Assembly: GCA_964448855.1 (NCBI GenBank)
Contig: CAYUXI010000031.1
Location: 1 to 18,155, forward strand
Length of the DNA: 18,155 nucleotides
Source: QAMX01 sp964448855
GTDB lineage: Bacteria; Bacillota; Clostridia; Oscillospirales; QAMX01
Direction of reading: 5' to 3'
Made by a program: the position numbers and the translations under genes. Positions 6,427 to 13,377 of the stretch are shown here, piece by piece. Under the pieces are notes generated by a model. That model saw only the letters and a program-made list of their open reading frames with translations. It had not been told where the DNA came from and did not search any database. Every line of letters begins with the position of its first letter. The first letter of the stretch is position 1.

Positions 6427-7164
6427 TTACAGAAAGAGCTCAAACACCGGCGTCCAGATGTCCTGAAACAGATTCATCAGGAACGCCCGCGCATAGTTCA
6501 GATAATAGCTGAGATCGACATACTGAGTAATGGAGGACGGCACGCCGCAGATGCCGAGCAAACGTCCCGGGACATCCAGCAGCAGGAGCAGCAGAATCAG
6601 GAAGCCGTAGCGTTCATATTGCAGCACCTTGTTGTATGCGCGCATCGGTAGGAACGCCGCCAGCAGCTTGGAGCCGTCCAGCGGTGAAATCGGGATGAGG
6701 TTGAAGACGGCCAGACCGATATTCAGGCTGACAGCAATGGTCAGCAGCTGATAAATGACCAGCAGCGCCGTCATGCCCTTTCCGGTGGTACCGGCTGCCC
6801 AGAGCGTATTGTAGCGGACGGCAACCAGCATGGAGCAGGCCGTAAAGAGAAAGGCCATGATGAGGTTGGCGACGGGACCCGCCAGCGCAACGAGGCTCAT
6901 GCCGAGCTTTTTATGCTTATAATACCGGGAATCGACAACGACGGGCTTGGCCCAGCCGAAGCGAACGAGAAAGAGCATGACAAAGCCGAGCGGATCGATG
7001 TGCTTGGCGGGGTTCAGGGAGAGACGACCCGTTGCACGGGGCAGCGGGTCGCCCAGCTTCGTCGAGACAAACGCATGGGCAAACTCATGAAAGGTCAGTG
7101 CCACGACAATGCCCGGCAGCAGATACAGTGCCTGAACAAGGTATTGCTTCAGCATTTCCAACAT
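6427..7164 (-). CDS. Site-2-type membrane metalloprotease (M50 family)
   Basis: This 245-aa polytopic protein has the zinc-binding HEFAH motif (26-30) within the first membrane helix. A second ligand motif, NLIPISPLDG (155-164), supplies Asp163. About five hydrophobic segments can be drawn (roughly 8-30, 55-72, 86-115, 132-155, 183-200). This compact form lacks PDZ and CBS domains and belongs to the group often called the YwhC-like or site-2 protease family. Members cut substrates inside the membrane, but the substrate here is unknown. The RBS GGGAGGG supports the first ATG rather than Met4. Clostridial genomes often keep this gene just before scpA, so it may serve a cell-division or sporulation process. 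Confidence 0.92.
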   Translation of the reverse strand: MLEMLKQYLVQALYLLPGIVVALTFHEFAHAFVSTKLGDPLPRATGRLSLNPAKHIDPLGFVMLFLVRFGWAKPVVVDSRYYKHKKLGMSLVALAGPVANLIMAFLFTACSMLVAVRYNTLWAAGTTGKGMTALLVIYQLLTIAVSLNIGLAVFNLIPISPLDGSKLLAAFLPMRAYNKVLQYERYGFLILLLLLLDVPGRLLGICGVPSSITQYVDLSYYLNYARAFLMNLFQDIWTPVFELFL

Positions 7165-7185
7165 GTTTTCCCTCCCATTGGATGT

Positions 7186-8835
7186 TTATCGGCCTTTGCT
7201 GTCACGGAGTGTGACAATCCGATTGAAGCTGTTTTCATAGCGGGAATCCGCGCAGAAGTAACCCAGGCGGACAAACTGGAACCGATCACCCGGTTTCGCC
7301 GTTTTCAGGCACGGCTCAATCCGGCAGCCCTGCATGAGCTGCAGAGAATCCGGGTTGATGTAATCGGAATAGGTTTTGCCCTCCGGAATATCAGAGACGT
7401 TTTCCAGCGTGAAGAGCCGGTCATACAGCCGGACATCGCACGTACCGGCGGTTTCCGCATCCAGCCAGTGAATCGTCCCTTTGACTTTGCGGCCATCGAC
7501 CGGGTTGCCGTTTCCGGTTTCCAGATCGGCCGTGCAGAGCAGCTTGGTCACGCGGCCGTTTTCATCGGTCTGCACCTCGTCGCAGCGGATGATATATGCG
7601 CCCATCAGGCGAACCTCGCCGCCCTTTTTGAGGCGGAAGAACTTCGGCGGCGGAACGAGTGCAAAATCCTCACGGTCAACAACCAGATGTCTGGAGAAGC
7701 GGACGATGCGTGTGCCAGCCTGTTCGTCATTCGGGTGATTCGGCAGCTCAAAGAATTCCTCTTTGCCCTCCGGGTAGTTGGTGATCTCCACGTCCACCGG
7801 GTCAACGACGGCAATCCGGCGCGGTGCGGATGCGTTCAGCTCCTCGCGAATGCAGAATTCAAGCAGGCCGATATCGACGAGCGAATAAGACTTGGCCACA
7901 CCGGCGCGTTTGACGAATTCAATGATGGATTCCGGCGTGAAGCCGCGGCGGCGCAAGCCGCAGAGTGTCGGCATCCGCGGATCGTCCCAGCCGTCCACCA
8001 GACCGGTTTCAACCATTTCGCGCAGGTAGCGCTTGCTCATCACGGTGTTGGTGACGTTCAGGCGGGCGAATTCATACTGATGCGGATGGTGTGCCAGTCC
8101 ACTGTGCTCCACGACCCAGTCATAGAGCGGGCGGTGGTTTTCAAATTCAATGGAGCAGAGGGAGTGCGTGATGCCTTCCGTTGCATCCTGAATCGGGTGG
8201 GCAAAGTCGTACAGCGGGTAGATGCACCACTTGATGCCCTGGCGGTGATGCTCCTTGTGGAGAATCCGGTAAATCGCGGGGTCGCGTAGGTTCATGTTCG
8301 GGCTGGCCATATCAATTTTGGCGCGGAGCGTTTTGGCACCGTCCGGGAATTCGCCCTGCTTCATCCGTTCAAACAGCTCCAGGTTTTCCTCGACGCTGCG
8401 GTTCCGATACGGGCTCTCCCGGCCGGGCTCGGTCAGCGTGCCGCGATATTCGCGCATTTCATCTGCGGAGAGGTCGCAGACATAGGCCAGACCCTGTTTG
8501 ATCAGTTGAACGGCGATTTCATAGCAGGTGTCAAAGTAATCGGAGCCGTAGAAAACAGCATCCGGCTTGGCGCCCAGCCAGCAGATGTCCTCATAGATCG
8601 AGCGGACATACTCATCATCCTCGCGAACAGGGTTTGTATCATCGTACCGAAGGTTGAATTGGCCGCCGTATTTTTTGGCTGTGCTGTAGTTAATCCAGAT
8701 GGCTTTGGCGCTGCCGATATGGAGGTAGCCGTTCGGCTCCGGTGGAAAACGCGTATGCACATGGTCTTCGCGTCCGGCGGCGAGATCTGCGTCAATAATT
8801 TCGTGGATAAAATGAGAGGAAGTGTTGGTTTCCAT
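7186..8835 (-). CDS. glnS: Glutaminyl-tRNA synthetase
   Basis: The 549-aa protein carries the class I signature PPEPNGYLHIGSAKA (31-45), whose PEPNG form marks GlnRS rather than bacterial GluRS. It also has the KMSKS-equivalent VMSKR (265-269), and LRYDDTNP and YPLYDFAHPIQDA segments that line the active site. A C-terminal anticodon-binding beta-barrel pair (about 335-549) completes it, close to the 554 aa of the Escherichia coli enzyme. It attaches glutamine to tRNA-Gln with ATP. Most Firmicutes lack it and use GluRS plus GatCAB instead, so its presence is a lineage marker. It starts 6 bp after gltX and is surely cotranscribed. The M50 gene follows within 21 bp. Confidence 0.97.
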   Translation of the reverse strand: METNTSSHFIHEIIDADLAAGREDHVHTRFPPEPNGYLHIGSAKAIWINYSTAKKYGGQFNLRYDDTNPVREDDEYVRSIYEDICWLGAKPDAVFYGSDYFDTCYEIAVQLIKQGLAYVCDLSADEMREYRGTLTEPGRESPYRNRSVEENLELFERMKQGEFPDGAKTLRAKIDMASPNMNLRDPAIYRILHKEHHRQGIKWCIYPLYDFAHPIQDATEGITHSLCSIEFENHRPLYDWVVEHSGLAHHPHQYEFARLNVTNTVMSKRYLREMVETGLVDGWDDPRMPTLCGLRRRGFTPESIIEFVKRAGVAKSYSLVDIGLLEFCIREELNASAPRRIAVVDPVDVEITNYPEGKEEFFELPNHPNDEQAGTRIVRFSRHLVVDREDFALVPPPKFFRLKKGGEVRLMGAYIIRCDEVQTDENGRVTKLLCTADLETGNGNPVDGRKVKGTIHWLDAETAGTCDVRLYDRLFTLENVSDIPEGKTYSDYINPDSLQLMQGCRIEPCLKTAKPGDRFQFVRLGYFCADSRYENSFNRIVTLRDSKGR

Positions 8836-8841
8836 CGTAAA

Positions 8842-10494
8842 TCAGTCCTTTATAGTTCGAATCATGGTCTGCAAGCGTGCAGATGTCCGCTCGCGACCCA
8901 GAATGCGCATAACTTCGTAGAGATCCGGCGAATTTTGTCGGCCGGTGACCGCGACGCGGAGCACCATACTGACATCGCCCACGTGGCCGCGATAGGCAGA
9001 GGGATCCTTTTTGTAGAGCTTGGTTTCCGGCGCATAGCCGAGATCGGCCGCAATCTGCTTAATTTTGGTAAACCAGGTCAGCTGATCATCTGCCGGATCC
9101 CAGACCGCGTCAAACTGCTGGCAGATGGCCATTGCGTCTTCCGTGCTGCACTGCACCGGCAGGTCATATTTGGGTTCAAAAAGTGCTTCATAGAAGAAGT
9201 CCACGTAGTTTCGGACGTCCTTCCAGGTGGTCAAATCCTTTCGGGGCTTCGCACCACCGCGGCCAATGGCCAAAATCGACTGGCCGTATGCGGCGTCTTC
9301 GCCGAAGACGGCTGCAAACGACGGATCGAATTCCTGCGCCCAGCGAAGCGCTTGTGTGTACACCTCTTCCGCCGTCATCCGGGAAATCACGTTTTTGGAA
9401 ATATCGTTCAGCTTGTCCAGGTCAAAGAGAGAGCCGGAAACGCTCATTTTTTTGGTGGTAAACCGGAACGCCTCAATCGGGGCGGTCGGGTTCGCCATAC
9501 GCCACTCCTCAAAGTTGGAGTTTAGGAGCGTCATCAGATATTCGCGCGTGGCAGCCGACGGATAGCCCTCTGCATGATAGAACGTCAGGGCAGCTTCCGG
9601 ATCCTTGCGCTTAGAGATTTTCCGTTTGTTGCCGTCTTCCAGCTTCAGCACCTGCGCCGTGTGGCAGTATTTTGGGAGGCGGAAGCCCAGCGCCTGGAAG
9701 AGCTGGATATGGAACGGGAGCGTGGACAGCCAGCTCTCATCCCGGACAACGTGGGTCGTCCGCATGAGGTGATCATCCACCGCGTGTGCGAAATGGTAGG
9801 TCGGGATGCCGTCGCTTTTCAGAATGACATGATCGACGTCATTTTCCGTGACGTCAATGACGCCTTTGATTTCATCGGTGAACTTGAATTTGTGGGAAAC
9901 GTCGCCCTCCGAGCGGAAGCGCAGGACAAACGGCTTCCCCTCGGCCAGCGCCGACTGAATCCGTTCCATCGGTGCGTCACGCCAGACGGCATATTCGCCG
10001 TAATACCCCGGCGTTTTCTTTTCCGCTTCCTGACGGGCGCGGATCTCTTCCAGCTCCGCTTCCGTGCAGAAGCAGGGATAGGCCTTCCCTTCGCGGATCA
10101 GCTGTTTGGCGTAGGTCTGATAAATTTCGGCGCGTTCACTCTGGCGATACGGCCCGTATGCGCCGCGGTCGCCATCGATAACGGCGCCTTCATCGAAGCA
10201 GACGCCCAGCTTGGCCAGCGTTTCAATGATCAGTGCGACGCCGTTCGGCACCGTGCGTTTGGCGTCCGTATCCTCGATGCGGAGGTAAAAAACGCCATCG
10301 GTCGTGTGTGCAAGGCGTTCATCCGTAAAAGCGCCGTACAGGTTTCCGATATGCAGGAAGCCGGTCGGCGACGGAGCAAAGCGGGTGACCTTGGCACCCT
10401 CCGGCAGTTGTCGCGGCGGGTAGCGTTTTTCCATGTCCTCCGGGAGTGTCTGAATGGCGGGATATAATAAATCGGCCAGCGCGTGATAGTCCAT
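8842..10494 (-). CDS. gltX: Glutamyl-tRNA synthetase
   Basis: The 550-aa protein has the class I motifs FAPSPTGFLHIGN (39-51) and KISKRK (292-297). A connective-peptide region contains PCFCTEAELEEIRARQ (140-155), as in bacterial GluRS. A helical anticodon-binding domain fills the C-terminal third. It charges tRNA-Glu with glutamate. Beyond length, about 50 to 70 residues over the typical enzyme, it has an N-terminal extension of about 33 residues before the first beta strand. Because GlnRS is encoded next door, this GluRS may be the discriminating type, but that is inference. The gene is the first of the long run and has its own promoter (10566-10594) and leader hairpin. Confidence 0.96.
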   Translation of the reverse strand: MDYHALADLLYPAIQTLPEDMEKRYPPRQLPEGAKVTRFAPSPTGFLHIGNLYGAFTDERLAHTTDGVFYLRIEDTDAKRTVPNGVALIIETLAKLGVCFDEGAVIDGDRGAYGPYRQSERAEIYQTYAKQLIREGKAYPCFCTEAELEEIRARQEAEKKTPGYYGEYAVWRDAPMERIQSALAEGKPFVLRFRSEGDVSHKFKFTDEIKGVIDVTENDVDHVILKSDGIPTYHFAHAVDDHLMRTTHVVRDESWLSTLPFHIQLFQALGFRLPKYCHTAQVLKLEDGNKRKISKRKDPEAALTFYHAEGYPSAATREYLMTLLNSNFEEWRMANPTAPIEAFRFTTKKMSVSGSLFDLDKLNDISKNVISRMTAEEVYTQALRWAQEFDPSFAAVFGEDAAYGQSILAIGRGGAKPRKDLTTWKDVRNYVDFFYEALFEPKYDLPVQCSTEDAMAICQQFDAVWDPADDQLTWFTKIKQIAADLGYAPETKLYKKDPSAYRGHVGDVSMVLRVAVTGRQNSPDLYEVMRILGRERTSARLQTMIRTIKD

Positions 10495-10517
10495 ATATGA
10501 TCCCCTTTATGCTCTGG

Positions 10518-10542
10518 CGCTTTCCGCCGGGTGGCGGAAGCG
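10518..10542 (-). promoter_or_regulatory. Leader hairpin upstream of gltX
   Basis: CGC-TTTCCGCC (10518-10528) and GGCGGAAGCG (10533-10542) form a 10-bp stem with one bulged base and a 4-nt loop. It falls about 17 nt after the predicted start of transcription and 24 nt before the gltX ATG. No T tract follows, so it is not a terminator. It could protect the mRNA 5' end. Confidence 0.55.
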
Positions 10543-10565
10543 GAAACGATTTTGATAGCCTTTTG

Positions 10566-10594
10566 ATTATATCACAAATCCCGCCTAAAAGCAA
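10566..10594 (-). promoter_or_regulatory. Promoter of the gltX-to-rluB run
   Basis: On the minus strand TTGCTT (10594-10589), 17 bp, then TATAAT (10571-10566). The -10 box is perfect and the -35 box matches four of six positions. It lies in the only real gap upstream of gltX and downstream of the kinase gene. Confidence 0.8.
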
Positions 10595-10608
10595 CTCCCC
10601 GCATACCG

Positions 10609-10630
10609 AAAAACAACCGGTTCAGCCGAT
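10609..10630 (-). terminator. Weak terminator overlapping the kinase stop
   Basis: ATCGG (10630-10626) pairs with CCGGT (10620-10616) with one G-U pair and a loop containing part of the stop codon. TGTTTTT follows on the minus strand. The stem is only five pairs, so read-through into gltX is possible. Confidence 0.4.
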
Positions 10631-11572
10631 AAACTCCTGAATCAGGGATGTTTTCGGAATCCATTCGCTCCCCAGCCGCGGCAGGTCGGCACAGCTTGCG
10701 AGCAGCTGATCAGCCATGGCGCGGTTTTCAGCCGACAAAGCGCTGTGCTGCAGGCTCTCCGTCAGCGCCTCTGCATACAAAAACGGCTCATAGGCGTGCG
10801 CCGTATTGATGTAGCAGTCTGCCGTATGGCGGAAGGGATGGATGTATCGCTCCTCGCCCATGCGGACGTATTTCCAGAGCGACAGCGTCTCGTCCGCCTC
10901 CGTATGGCGATGGCGGATATCGCGCAGCATTCTCCGGCAGAGGCGCAGGGATTTGGCCGGGAGGCACACTGTCCCCTGTCGGCAGAAATTCGTATGCGTG
11001 CTGAGGTAGACGCGCAGAATGGTGCGACCTTCGAGCACAGTAGACAAAGACGGATTCAGCGCGTGCAGCCCCTCCACAATCAGGATGCTGTCGGCGGTGC
11101 AGCAGAGTTCCCGTGTTGTCCGGGATGCTTCGTCCTGAAAGTGATAGACCGGCAGCTGTGCGGTACCGGTTTGCAGCAGGCTCTGCATACACGATTCATA
11201 GCACGGGATGTCCAGGCATTCCACGCTCTCATAGTCGGTTGTTCCGTCCTCCCAGCGCGGCATCTGGTCGTGCGGCCTGTAAAAATCATCCAGAGAAACG
11301 CGCACCGCCTCTGCGCCCAGATGCTGCAGCTCCGCCCGAATCCGCTGCGCCGTCGTTGTCTTGCCGCCTGCCGACGGCCCGCACAGCAAAATCACCGATG
11401 CGTTCCGCTCAAGGCACGTCCGTGCGACGGCAGCCACCGCATCTCCATAGGCGGTTTCCGCCTGCTGTACCGCCGCTTCCGGCGTTTTTGCAATCAGTCT
11501 GCCCCACTCCGGCAGCTCCACCGTTTCCAGCGGGCGTCTGATTTCCATGGTTTCCATTGGTTCTCTGTTCAT
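10622..11572 (-). CDS. Uridine-kinase-like P-loop kinase
   Basis: The 316-aa protein has a Walker A motif GPSAGGKT (65-72) and VSLDDFYR (92-99), the conserved substrate-binding DDFY of uridine/cytidine kinases. A Walker-B-like ILIVEGLHALN (163-173) and a lid-type segment rich in arginine (about 205-222, RLCRRMLRDIRHRH) follow. This places it in the phosphoribulokinase/uridine kinase family, which phosphorylates nucleosides with ATP or GTP. Related clostridial proteins often carry an extra N-terminal TGS and threonyl-tRNA-synthetase-like domain of about 200 residues. Here only about 55 residues precede the kinase core, so the domain is absent. AGGAGT stands seven bases before the ATG. It is monocistronic, with its own promoter and at most a weak terminator. 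The true substrate is unproven. Confidence 0.87.
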   Translation of the reverse strand: MNREPMETMEIRRPLETVELPEWGRLIAKTPEAAVQQAETAYGDAVAAVARTCLERNASVILLCGPSAGGKTTTAQRIRAELQHLGAEAVRVSLDDFYRPHDQMPRWEDGTTDYESVECLDIPCYESCMQSLLQTGTAQLPVYHFQDEASRTTRELCCTADSILIVEGLHALNPSLSTVLEGRTILRVYLSTHTNFCRQGTVCLPAKSLRLCRRMLRDIRHRHTEADETLSLWKYVRMGEERYIHPFRHTADCYINTAHAYEPFLYAEALTESLQHSALSAENRAMADQLLASCADLPRLGSEWIPKTSLIQEFIG

Positions 11573-11600
11573 AGCAGTACTCCTGAAAATGGATCGATTT

Positions 11601-11618
11601 TCGGGAGCGAACTCCCGA
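11601..11618 (-). promoter_or_regulatory. Leader hairpin with TTCG loop upstream of the kinase gene
   Basis: TCGGGAG (11601-11607) and CTCCCGA (11612-11618) are perfect inverted repeats; on the transcript the loop is UUCG closed by G-C. It stands about 22 nt after the predicted transcription start and 28 nt before the ATG. The stem is very stable but has no T tract. Confidence 0.6.
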
Positions 11619-11646
11619 TTGAAGCTTCTACATTTATCATGCTGTC

Positions 11647-11675
11647 ATTATAGCCGATTTCATGCAACAAGTAAA
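11647..11675 (-). promoter_or_regulatory. Promoter of the kinase gene
   Basis: On the minus strand TTTACT (11675-11670), 17 bp, TATAAT (11652-11647). The -10 box is perfect and the -35 box matches four of six. It sits between the dpaB terminator and the kinase start, so the kinase gene is a separate unit. Confidence 0.7.
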
Positions 11676-11697
11676 GTGTTTTCTGTAAACAGCGCAG

Positions 11698-11734
11698 AAA
11701 AAAAAGGCGGAGCGGGTTACGAGCCCGTTCCGCC
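11698..11734 (-). terminator. Strong intrinsic terminator after dpaB
   Basis: On the minus strand GGCGGAACGGG (11734-11724) pairs with CCCGCTCCGCC (11716-11706), eleven positions with one mismatch and a short loop. Eight T residues follow (11705-11698). It lies five bases past the dpaB stop. Confidence 0.92.
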
Positions 11735-11739
11735 GCCGT

Positions 11740-12339
11740 TTATTGACCGGTTCCCCGCAGCAGAAGCGGTTGCAGCTGCGTCCGGCGGAGTGCCGCTTCG
11801 GCCGTCGCGCCGATCAGGCTGAAATCTGCGACGAGCGAGTTTGGCTTTTCCTTCGGGTCATCCTGTCCGAAGGGAACCAGATAGATGTGTTTTCGCGCCA
11901 TCAGTGCGCCGATATTGGCACCATTGCCGCCCAGTCCGTCATTGGTGGAAACCGCCAGAACGACCGGGCGTTCATTGCGGAGGTGTGATTTCACCGCCAG
12001 CGTCGGCGGCGTATCTGCGATACCGGCGGCGATTTTTGCCAGCGTGTTGCCGGTTGCCGGTGCCACAACGAGCACATCCAGGCTTTTTTTCGGCCCGATC
12101 GGCTCTGCGGCCGCGATGGTATCGATCACCGGCCGACCGCAGAGCTCCGACAGCCGTGTGCGGAAGGACTGTGATGTGCCAAAGCGTGTATCTGTTGTCG
12201 CGCTCTGTGTGCTCATGATCGGCGTAATCTCCCAGCCATCTGCCACCAGCGCCGCAAGCGTATCCAGCACGCGGGCAAATGTACAGAACGAACCGCACAG
12301 TGCAAAGCCCATTCGGCGTCCGCTGCTCTTGCTATCCAT
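11740..12339 (-). CDS. dpaB: Dipicolinate synthase subunit B
   Basis: I take the ATG at 12339, giving 199 aa, the normal DpaB size; the longer open frame upstream overlaps dpaA and has no family resemblance. The N-terminus SSGRRMGFALCGSFCTF (4-20) matches the flavoprotein-family nucleotide-binding start seen in SpoVFB. APATGNTLAKIAAGIAD (93-109) and STNDGLGGNGANIG (131-144) are the other conserved segments. DpaB works with DpaA in the mother cell to oxidise dihydrodipicolinate or a precursor to dipicolinic acid, which is pumped into the forespore and gives spores heat resistance. The ribosome site is poor (GGTGA) and directly follows a 10-bp hairpin, so coupling to dpaA or structural control is possible. 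A strong terminator follows. Confidence 0.93.
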   Translation of the reverse strand: MDSKSSGRRMGFALCGSFCTFARVLDTLAALVADGWEITPIMSTQSATTDTRFGTSQSFRTRLSELCGRPVIDTIAAAEPIGPKKSLDVLVVAPATGNTLAKIAAGIADTPPTLAVKSHLRNERPVVLAVSTNDGLGGNGANIGALMARKHIYLVPFGQDDPKEKPNSLVADFSLIGATAEAALRRTQLQPLLLRGTGQ

Positions 12340-12357
12340 CCATTTTTCACCGTTTCC

Positions 12358-12396
12358 CCGCAGCCGAGAAATGCGCGGCGGTGCGGTCGGCTGCGG
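12358..12396 (-). repeat. 10-bp inverted repeat in the dpaA-dpaB gap
   Basis: CCGCAGCCGA (12358-12367) and TCGGCTGCGG (12387-12396) are perfect inverted repeats around a 19-nt GC-rich loop. They occupy the 77-bp gap between dpaA and dpaB, ending 18 nt before the dpaB start. No T tract follows, so it is not a terminator. Confidence 0.65.
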
Positions 12397-12416
12397 TCTT
12401 GCCGCTTCGCCGCGAT

Positions 12417-13274
12417 TCATCCGGGGCTTCTGATCTTCCGGAGCATTTGCAGCACAGTGTCCGCAATCGCTTCCCCCGCCGCAGCCGGTGCGGTCTTGCC
12501 GGGCAAGGCCAGTGCGTGCAGCACCTTTCGGTTCTGTGCGCGTGCCGCTTCGAAATCGACGCCGCCCGGCAGGCTGGCCAAATCCAGAATCGGCGTCTCC
12601 GGCGGAAGCTCCCGCAGCCGTGCATCGGTCAAAATCCGCGCCGGAACCGTATTGAAGACCATCTGCATACCGTCCAGGCATCCGTCCAGTGCGCCGGTTT
12701 CCAGCGCCTCATATCCGGCTGCGCGAATCCACGCTCGATCCTCCGGGCGTCTGGCCGAAACGCAGACCTGTGCCCCCAGCCCGTGCAGCATTCCGGCCAG
12801 CACTTTGCCGATGCGGCCATAGCCGATCACGAGGCACCGGGAGCCGTGCAGCGTGCCGAGCATCGTTTTCATCGCGAGCTGAAGGGCCCCCTCCGCCGTG
12901 AGTACGGCGTTTTGAATCTGAAACGTCTCCTCTTCGGCATAATCGTACAGGTTCGGGTGCATCCGGTGCCATGCTTCACGCACCTTGCCGCCAAAGACGG
13001 GTGTGTGTGCCGGAACGCATTCCAGCAGCTCCGGCAGTGCAATGGGCATCTGGGCGAACGGTGCATTCAGCCGCTGCGCCTCTTCTTCCATTGGGAGCGG
13101 AAGCAGCAGAAAATCCGCACCGTTCACCGCCTCTGAAAGGCTTTGCGACTGATGGCGATTGCCCGTCTGTTCGCACCGTTCCAGGCCAAACAGGCTGGTT
13201 TGACAGTTCCGGCGTTCCAGCGCATCCGCAGCGTACAGCTGCCGCAGATCGCCGCCGATGATTGCAGCTTTCAC
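12417..13274 (-). CDS. dpaA: Dipicolinate synthase subunit A
   Basis: I choose the GTG at 13274, preceded by GAGGGGGG, over the ATG at 13328, which has no ribosome site and adds 18 residues the family lacks. The resulting 285-aa protein begins VKAAIIGGDLRQLYAAD. GGDLRQ (7-12) is the DpaA N-terminal signature, and GYGRIGK (151-157) is the dinucleotide-binding loop of the C-terminal Rossmann domain. PETPILDLASLPGGVDF near 242-258 is also typical. DpaA (SpoVFA) is the NAD(P)-binding partner of DpaB in making dipicolinic acid during late sporulation. A possible sigma-K promoter lies just upstream (13297-13324). The adjacent dpaB makes the complete enzyme. Confidence 0.93.
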   Translation of the reverse strand: MKAAIIGGDLRQLYAADALERRNCQTSLFGLERCEQTGNRHQSQSLSEAVNGADFLLLPLPMEEEAQRLNAPFAQMPIALPELLECVPAHTPVFGGKVREAWHRMHPNLYDYAEEETFQIQNAVLTAEGALQLAMKTMLGTLHGSRCLVIGYGRIGKVLAGMLHGLGAQVCVSARRPEDRAWIRAAGYEALETGALDGCLDGMQMVFNTVPARILTDARLRELPPETPILDLASLPGGVDFEAARAQNRKVLHALALPGKTAPAAAGEAIADTVLQMLRKIRSPG

Positions 13275-13296
13275 GGTCGAAGATCCCCCCTCACTC

Positions 13297-13324
13297 CAGC
13301 ATATGACCGGGTTTCCGGAAGGGT
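13297..13324 (-). promoter_or_regulatory. Possible sigma-K promoter of dpaAB
   Basis: On the minus strand AC (13324-13323), 17 bp, then CATATGCTG (13305-13297). The Bacillus sigma-K consensus is AC-N16/17-CATANNNTA, so one base of the defined positions differs. It lies 23 bp before the GTG start; the leader would begin almost at the ribosome site, which is tight. Known mother-cell control of dpaAB in Bacillus supports it. Confidence 0.35.
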
Positions 13325-13334
13325 GCATCCAGAA

Positions 13335-13366
13335 AGAGCCGCATATCCACGCGGATACACGGCTCT
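13335..13366 (-). terminator. Hairpin downstream of the PAP2 gene, probable terminator
   Basis: AGAGCCG (13335-13341) pairs with CGGCTCT (13360-13366), and TATCC with GGATA lies inside. On the minus strand only a short TTTC follows, so termination may be partial. It separates the PAP2 gene from dpaA. Confidence 0.5.
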
Positions 13367-13377
13367 GTTTCCTGTCT

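Noticed and set aside
6913..8289. 458-codon plus-strand frame opposite glnS and the M50 gene
   Set aside because: Shadow of two well supported minus-strand genes; no ribosome site and no recognisable domain.
8506..9525. 339-codon plus-strand frame opposite gltX/glnS
   Set aside because: Antisense shadow crossing the gltX-glnS junction; no motif.
12340..12681. 114-codon extension upstream of dpaB in the same frame
   Set aside because: It overlaps dpaA out of frame and has low-complexity Arg/Gly/Ala content; DpaB family length is reached from 12339.
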